The notes under the pieces are model-generated. The model was not told the origin of the DNA, ran no database searches, and saw nothing but the letters and a program-made list of their open reading frames with translations. 64,000 nucleotides of DNA from Pseudomonadota bacterium (GTDB lineage Bacteria > Pseudomonadota > Gammaproteobacteria > Burkholderiales > Burkholderiaceae_C). Positions 61,281-64,000 of this stretch are shown piece by piece; positions within the stretch are counted from its first letter, which is position 1, and each line of letters opens with the position of its first letter. The stretch covers positions 124,001 to 188,000 of the forward strand of contig JAJZVU010000001.1 in the NCBI GenBank assembly GCA_021845505.1. The letters run 5' to 3'. Position numbers and translations under genes: made by a program.

Positions 61281-62165
61281 ATGAATCCAGGCGTCGCCTA
61301 CGCACTGGCGGCCTACGTCATCTGGGGCCTTTTCCCGCTGTACTTCAAGCAGCTCGAGCGCGTCCCGGCGGTACAGATCCTGGCCCACCGCATGGTGTGG
61401 TCGGCGCTGCTGGTGCTGCTGCTGCTGCTGGCGCGTCGGCGCTGGGGCTGGCTGCGCCAACTGCGCAGCGACCCGGCGCTGACCTGGCGCTTCGCGGCCA
61501 GCGCAGTGTTGCTTTCCTGCAACTGGTTGACCTACATCTGGTCGGTCACCCACGGCCATGTGGTCGAGGCCAGCCTGGGCTACTACATCAACCCGCTGGT
61601 CAACGTCGCGCTGAGCACCCTGGTGCTGCACGAAAGGCTGCGCGCCCCGCAGTGGCTGGCGGTGGCCATCGCCGCCACCGGGGTGGCCTGGATGACCTGG
61701 GGCCTCGGCCACCTGCCCTGGCTGGCGCTGACGCTGGCCTTCACCTTCGCCGGCTATGGCCTGCTGCGCAAGCTGGCTCCGCTGGGTTCGCTCGAAGGGC
61801 TGGCGCTGGAAACCGGGCTGCTGCTGCCGCTTGCGCTGGCCTACCTGGCGTGGACCAGCCACGCCGGCGACAACGCCTTCGGGCGCGGCGACCTGGGGCT
61901 CAAGCTGCTGCTGATGGCGGCCGGGCCGGTGACCACCATCCCGCTGCTGCTGTTCGCCGCCGCGGCGCGGCGCATCGAGTTCTCGCTGCTGGGCATCCTG
62001 CAGTACCTGACCCCGACGCTGCTGCTGTTGCTGGGCGTCGGGCTGTACCACGAGTCCTTCGACACCGGCAAGGCGCTGGGCTTCGGCCTCGTGTGGTGCG
62101 GCATCGCGCTGTACCTGGGAGACGGACTGCGGCTGCGCTGGGCGCAGCGCAAGCCGAGCGCGTGA
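61281..62165 (+). CDS. rarD: RarD-type EamA transporter
   Basis: A 294-residue inner-membrane protein with about ten membrane segments. MNPGVAYALAAYVIWGLFPL and YFKQLERVPAVQILAHRMVW are the signature start of RarD (chloramphenicol-sensitive protein family), and CNWLTYIWSVTHGHVVEASL with GYYINPLVNVALS is equally typical. Substrate is unknown in most species. ATG 61281 is preferred over the TTG eight codons earlier. It converges with a small membrane gene 20 nt on. Confidence 0.9.
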   Translation: MNPGVAYALAAYVIWGLFPLYFKQLERVPAVQILAHRMVWSALLVLLLLLARRRWGWLRQLRSDPALTWRFAASAVLLSCNWLTYIWSVTHGHVVEASLGYYINPLVNVALSTLVLHERLRAPQWLAVAIAATGVAWMTWGLGHLPWLALTLAFTFAGYGLLRKLAPLGSLEGLALETGLLLPLALAYLAWTSHAGDNAFGRGDLGLKLLLMAAGPVTTIPLLLFAAAARRIEFSLLGILQYLTPTLLLLLGVGLYHESFDTGKALGFGLVWCGIALYLGDGLRLRWAQRKPSA

Positions 62166-62185
62166 CCGGCCGAGGCCGCCGCCTG

Positions 62186-62446
62186 CTAGCAGGCGGCCCG
62201 GCTCGCCGCCACCGACGCCAGCAGCACCGCCGCGTAGTCCAGCACCGCGCCGTCGCGCAGCGCCCCGGAAGCGACCAGCACCATGTGCACCAGCCACGCC
62301 GCGCCAGCCGCCCACAGGGCCTGGCGCCAGCGCGGGCCGCGACAGCGGCCGAGCACCCTGCGCGCCAGCAGCCCGGTTCCCGCGCCCACGAACAAGGGCA
62401 TGACGCTGGTGCCCAGCAGCCACTGCAGCGCCATCCACGCGACCAT
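62186..62446 (-). CDS. small membrane protein of unknown function
   Basis: An 86-residue protein with three short hydrophobic stretches (about 2-27, 42-58, 66-83) and basic residues between them (RRVLGRCRGPRWRQ). I recognise no family. GGAGG lies 9 nt before Met 62446, which supports this start; a TTG three codons earlier overlaps that ribosome site. It diverges from hemA. Confidence 0.6.
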   Translation of the reverse strand: MVAWMALQWLLGTSVMPLFVGAGTGLLARRVLGRCRGPRWRQALWAAGAAWLVHMVLVASGALRDGAVLDYAAVLLASVAASRAAC

Positions 62447-62539
62447 GGTGTGCAACCTCCGGGAGACATTCGGGGGCCGGCGCCGGGGGATCGGCGCCTG
62501 CTTTGACTTCGATCAGCCGCAAAAACCCGGCTGGCTTCG

Positions 62540-62545
62540 TAGAAT
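62540..62545 (+). promoter_or_regulatory. possible -10 box of hemA
   Basis: TAGAAT lies just upstream of the hemA ATG, so any transcript from it would have a leader of about 3-5 nt. I see no matching -35 box at 16-18 nt; a TTGACT at 62503-62508 is too far away. Weak call. Confidence 0.25.
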
Positions 62546-62554
62546 CAAGGATCC

Positions 62555-63856
62555 ATGTTATTAGCTGCTGTCGGAGTCAATCACCAGAGCGCCCCGCTGG
62601 ACGTGCGCGAGCGCCTGGCCTTTTCGGCTGAAGGGCTGAAGGAATCGCTGCGCTCGCTGCGCGACGCGCTGCTGGCGCGCAACGCGGGCAGCGCAGGCAA
62701 CGCGGTCGAGGCGGCGATCCTGTCGACCTGCAACCGCACCGAAATCTACTGCGCGGCGCCCGCCGATCCGCGCGAGACCCTGGTGCAGTGGCTGGCCGAG
62801 GCGCGCGACCTGCGGCGAGGCCAGTTGCTCGACCACAGCTACCGGCTGGTGCACGAAGGCACGGTGCGCCACGCCTTTCGCGTGGCCAGCGGTCTGGATT
62901 CGATGGTGCTGGGCGAACCCCAGATCCTCGGCCAGATGAAGGAAGCGGTGCGCACGGCCTCCGACATCGGCACCCTGGGCGGCACGCTGGGCCAGATGTT
63001 CCAGCGCACCTTCGCGGTGGCCAAGGAGGTGCGCAGCACCACCGAGATCGGCGCCCATTCGGTGAGCATGGCCGCGGCCAGCGTCAAGCTGGCCGAGGCG
63101 GTGTTCGAGGACCTGGCGGATTGCCGGGTCCTGCTGATCGGCGCCGGGGAAATGATCGAACTGGTGGCGACCCATTTCGGCTCGCGCCGGCCGCGCCACA
63201 TGGCCATCGCCAACCGCACGCTGGAGCGCGGTGCGCGTCTGGCGCAGCAGGTGGGCGCCGAGGCCATGCGGCTGGCCGACGTGCCGCAGCGCCTGGCCGA
63301 ATTCGACGTGGTCGTCAGCTCCACCGCCAGCACCCTGCCGATCATCGGCCTGGGTGCGGCCGAGCGCATGGTGCGCCAGCGCAGGCACAAGCCGGTGGTC
63401 ATGGTCGACCTGGCCGTGCCGCGGGACATCGAGGCCGAGGTCGCCGAACTGCCCGACGTGTACGTCTACTCGATCGACGACCTGACCGAGCTGGTGCGCA
63501 ACAACGGCGAGAAGCGCCAGGCGGCGGTGCAGCAGGCCGAGGCGATCATCGAGACCCGGGTGCAGGGCTTCCTGCAGTGGATGGGCGACCGCGAGCAGGT
63601 GCCGCTGATCCTGCAACTGCAGGATCAAAGCCGCAGCTGGCAGGAGGCCGAGCTCGAGCGAGCGCGGCGCTCGCTGGCGCGCGGAGAGTCGGCCGACGCG
63701 GTGATGGAGTCGCTGGCGCGCAGCTTGTCGCAGAAGTTCCTGCACAATGCCTTCGCGGCGATGCACCACACCGACCCGCAGCACCGTGAACAGGTCACGC
63801 GAGCGGTGCAACGCCTGTTCCTGCGGCCGCACCGGGGCTGCGGCAGCGATTCCTAG
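62555..63856 (+). CDS. hemA: glutamyl-tRNA reductase
   Basis: A 433-residue NADPH-dependent enzyme that makes glutamate-1-semialdehyde from glutamyl-tRNA, the first step of C5 tetrapyrrole synthesis. It begins [20 protein letters not shown]. The catalytic Cys59 is in [30 protein letters not shown] is invariant, and the cofactor fold is [19 protein letters not shown]-terminal dimerisation helix follows (about 330-430). The ATG at 62555 gives the family start. prfA follows 60 nt later, the usual order. Confidence 0.97.
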   Translation: MLLAAVGVNHQSAPLDVRERLAFSAEGLKESLRSLRDALLARNAGSAGNAVEAAILSTCNRTEIYCAAPADPRETLVQWLAEARDLRRGQLLDHSYRLVHEGTVRHAFRVASGLDSMVLGEPQILGQMKEAVRTASDIGTLGGTLGQMFQRTFAVAKEVRSTTEIGAHSVSMAAASVKLAEAVFEDLADCRVLLIGAGEMIELVATHFGSRRPRHMAIANRTLERGARLAQQVGAEAMRLADVPQRLAEFDVVVSSTASTLPIIGLGAAERMVRQRRHKPVVMVDLAVPRDIEAEVAELPDVYVYSIDDLTELVRNNGEKRQAAVQQAEAIIETRVQGFLQWMGDREQVPLILQLQDQSRSWQEAELERARRSLARGESADAVMESLARSLSQKFLHNAFAAMHHTDPQHREQVTRAVQRLFLRPHRGCGSDS

Positions 63857-63916
63857 GCCGCGGCGCCGCCGCGGTCGCTTCGTCGGCGCTGCGCTGCCGC
63901 GCCGCGCCGCCCACGC

Positions 63917-64000
63917 ATGAAAGACTCCCTGCGAGACAAGCTCCAGACCGCCGCGCGCAGGCTGGAGGAAATCGACGCCCTGCTGGGTGCCGAGGGCATC
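63917..64000 (+). CDS. prfA: peptide chain release factor 1, N-terminal fragment
   Basis: The first 28 codons only (MKDSLRDKLQTAARRLEEID and eight more), cut by the window's right edge. The opening helix matches release factor 1 and the hemA-prfA order is standard in Proteobacteria. The GGQ and PxT motifs lie outside the window. Confidence 0.8.
   Translation, partial: MKDSLRDKLQTAARRLEEIDALLGAEGI

Overview
The window is a very GC-rich (roughly 70% by eye) chromosomal segment, almost certainly from a betaproteobacterium of the order Burkholderiales. The main reasons are the gene order hpf-ptsN-hprK / fur / bamE-dapB, the rsmB-DUF4390-ntrY-ntrX block, the hemA-prfA pair, and the codon bias. 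I cannot name the genus. Most of the window is ordinary chromosome backbone with tight gene packing, interrupted by three accessory-looking blocks.

Layout. 1-6.4 kb: the end of a ClC-type channel gene with its terminator; hpf, ptsN and hprK (the truncated nitrogen/carbon PTS module); fur facing bamE; dapB; an ExbB-like proton channel; an arginase. 6.4-16.2 kb: an EamA exporter diverging from an ammonium transporter whose upstream region carries NtrC-type sites and a sigma-54 promoter; proA; a small membrane protein; a secreted DsrE-like protein; rsmB; a DUF4390 protein; the NtrY sensor kinase and a short NtrX-like regulator without an AAA+ domain; then tRNA-Phe with a strong terminator. 16.5-23.6 kb: a catabolic island next to the tRNA. 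It holds an IclR regulator with a twin-palindrome operator over its own start, an isocitrate-lyase-superfamily lyase, a two-subunit aconitase/LeuCD-like hydratase, an MFS carrier, an SMP-30 lactonase and an LhgO-like FAD oxidase. 23.7-25.1 kb: both subunits of a 3-oxoacid CoA-transferase. 25.1-27.1 kb: a metallophosphoesterase and small secreted or lipoprotein genes.

27.1-44.2 kb: one uninterrupted type VI secretion operon on the minus strand, in the order tssB-tssC-hcp-tssJ-tssK-PAAR-vgrG-tssL-tssM-tssE-tssF-tssG-tssA. Stop and start codons mostly overlap. All core parts are present except TssH/ClpV, which is not in this window. No effector or immunity gene is recognisable in the operon.

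44.4-64 kb: a HugZ/pyridoxamine-oxidase-like protein, a DsbC-like disulfide isomerase, a UbiH-type hydroxylase, an AsmA-like protein, a complete branched-chain amino-acid/amide ABC importer (livKHMGF), a secreted protein of unknown function, an unrecognised 395-residue helical protein with one central hydrophobic segment, two large secreted seven-repeat (Gloeo_Verruco-type) proteins with a decayed third copy in front, ychF, rarD, a small membrane protein, hemA and the start of prfA.

Themes. Nitrogen control recurs (ptsN, Amt with NtrC/sigma-54 signals, NtrYX, liv operon, arginase, proA). The least explained parts are the IclR-controlled lyase/hydratase/lactonase/oxidase island, the ClpV-less T6SS operon, and the helical protein at 55.2-56.4 kb.
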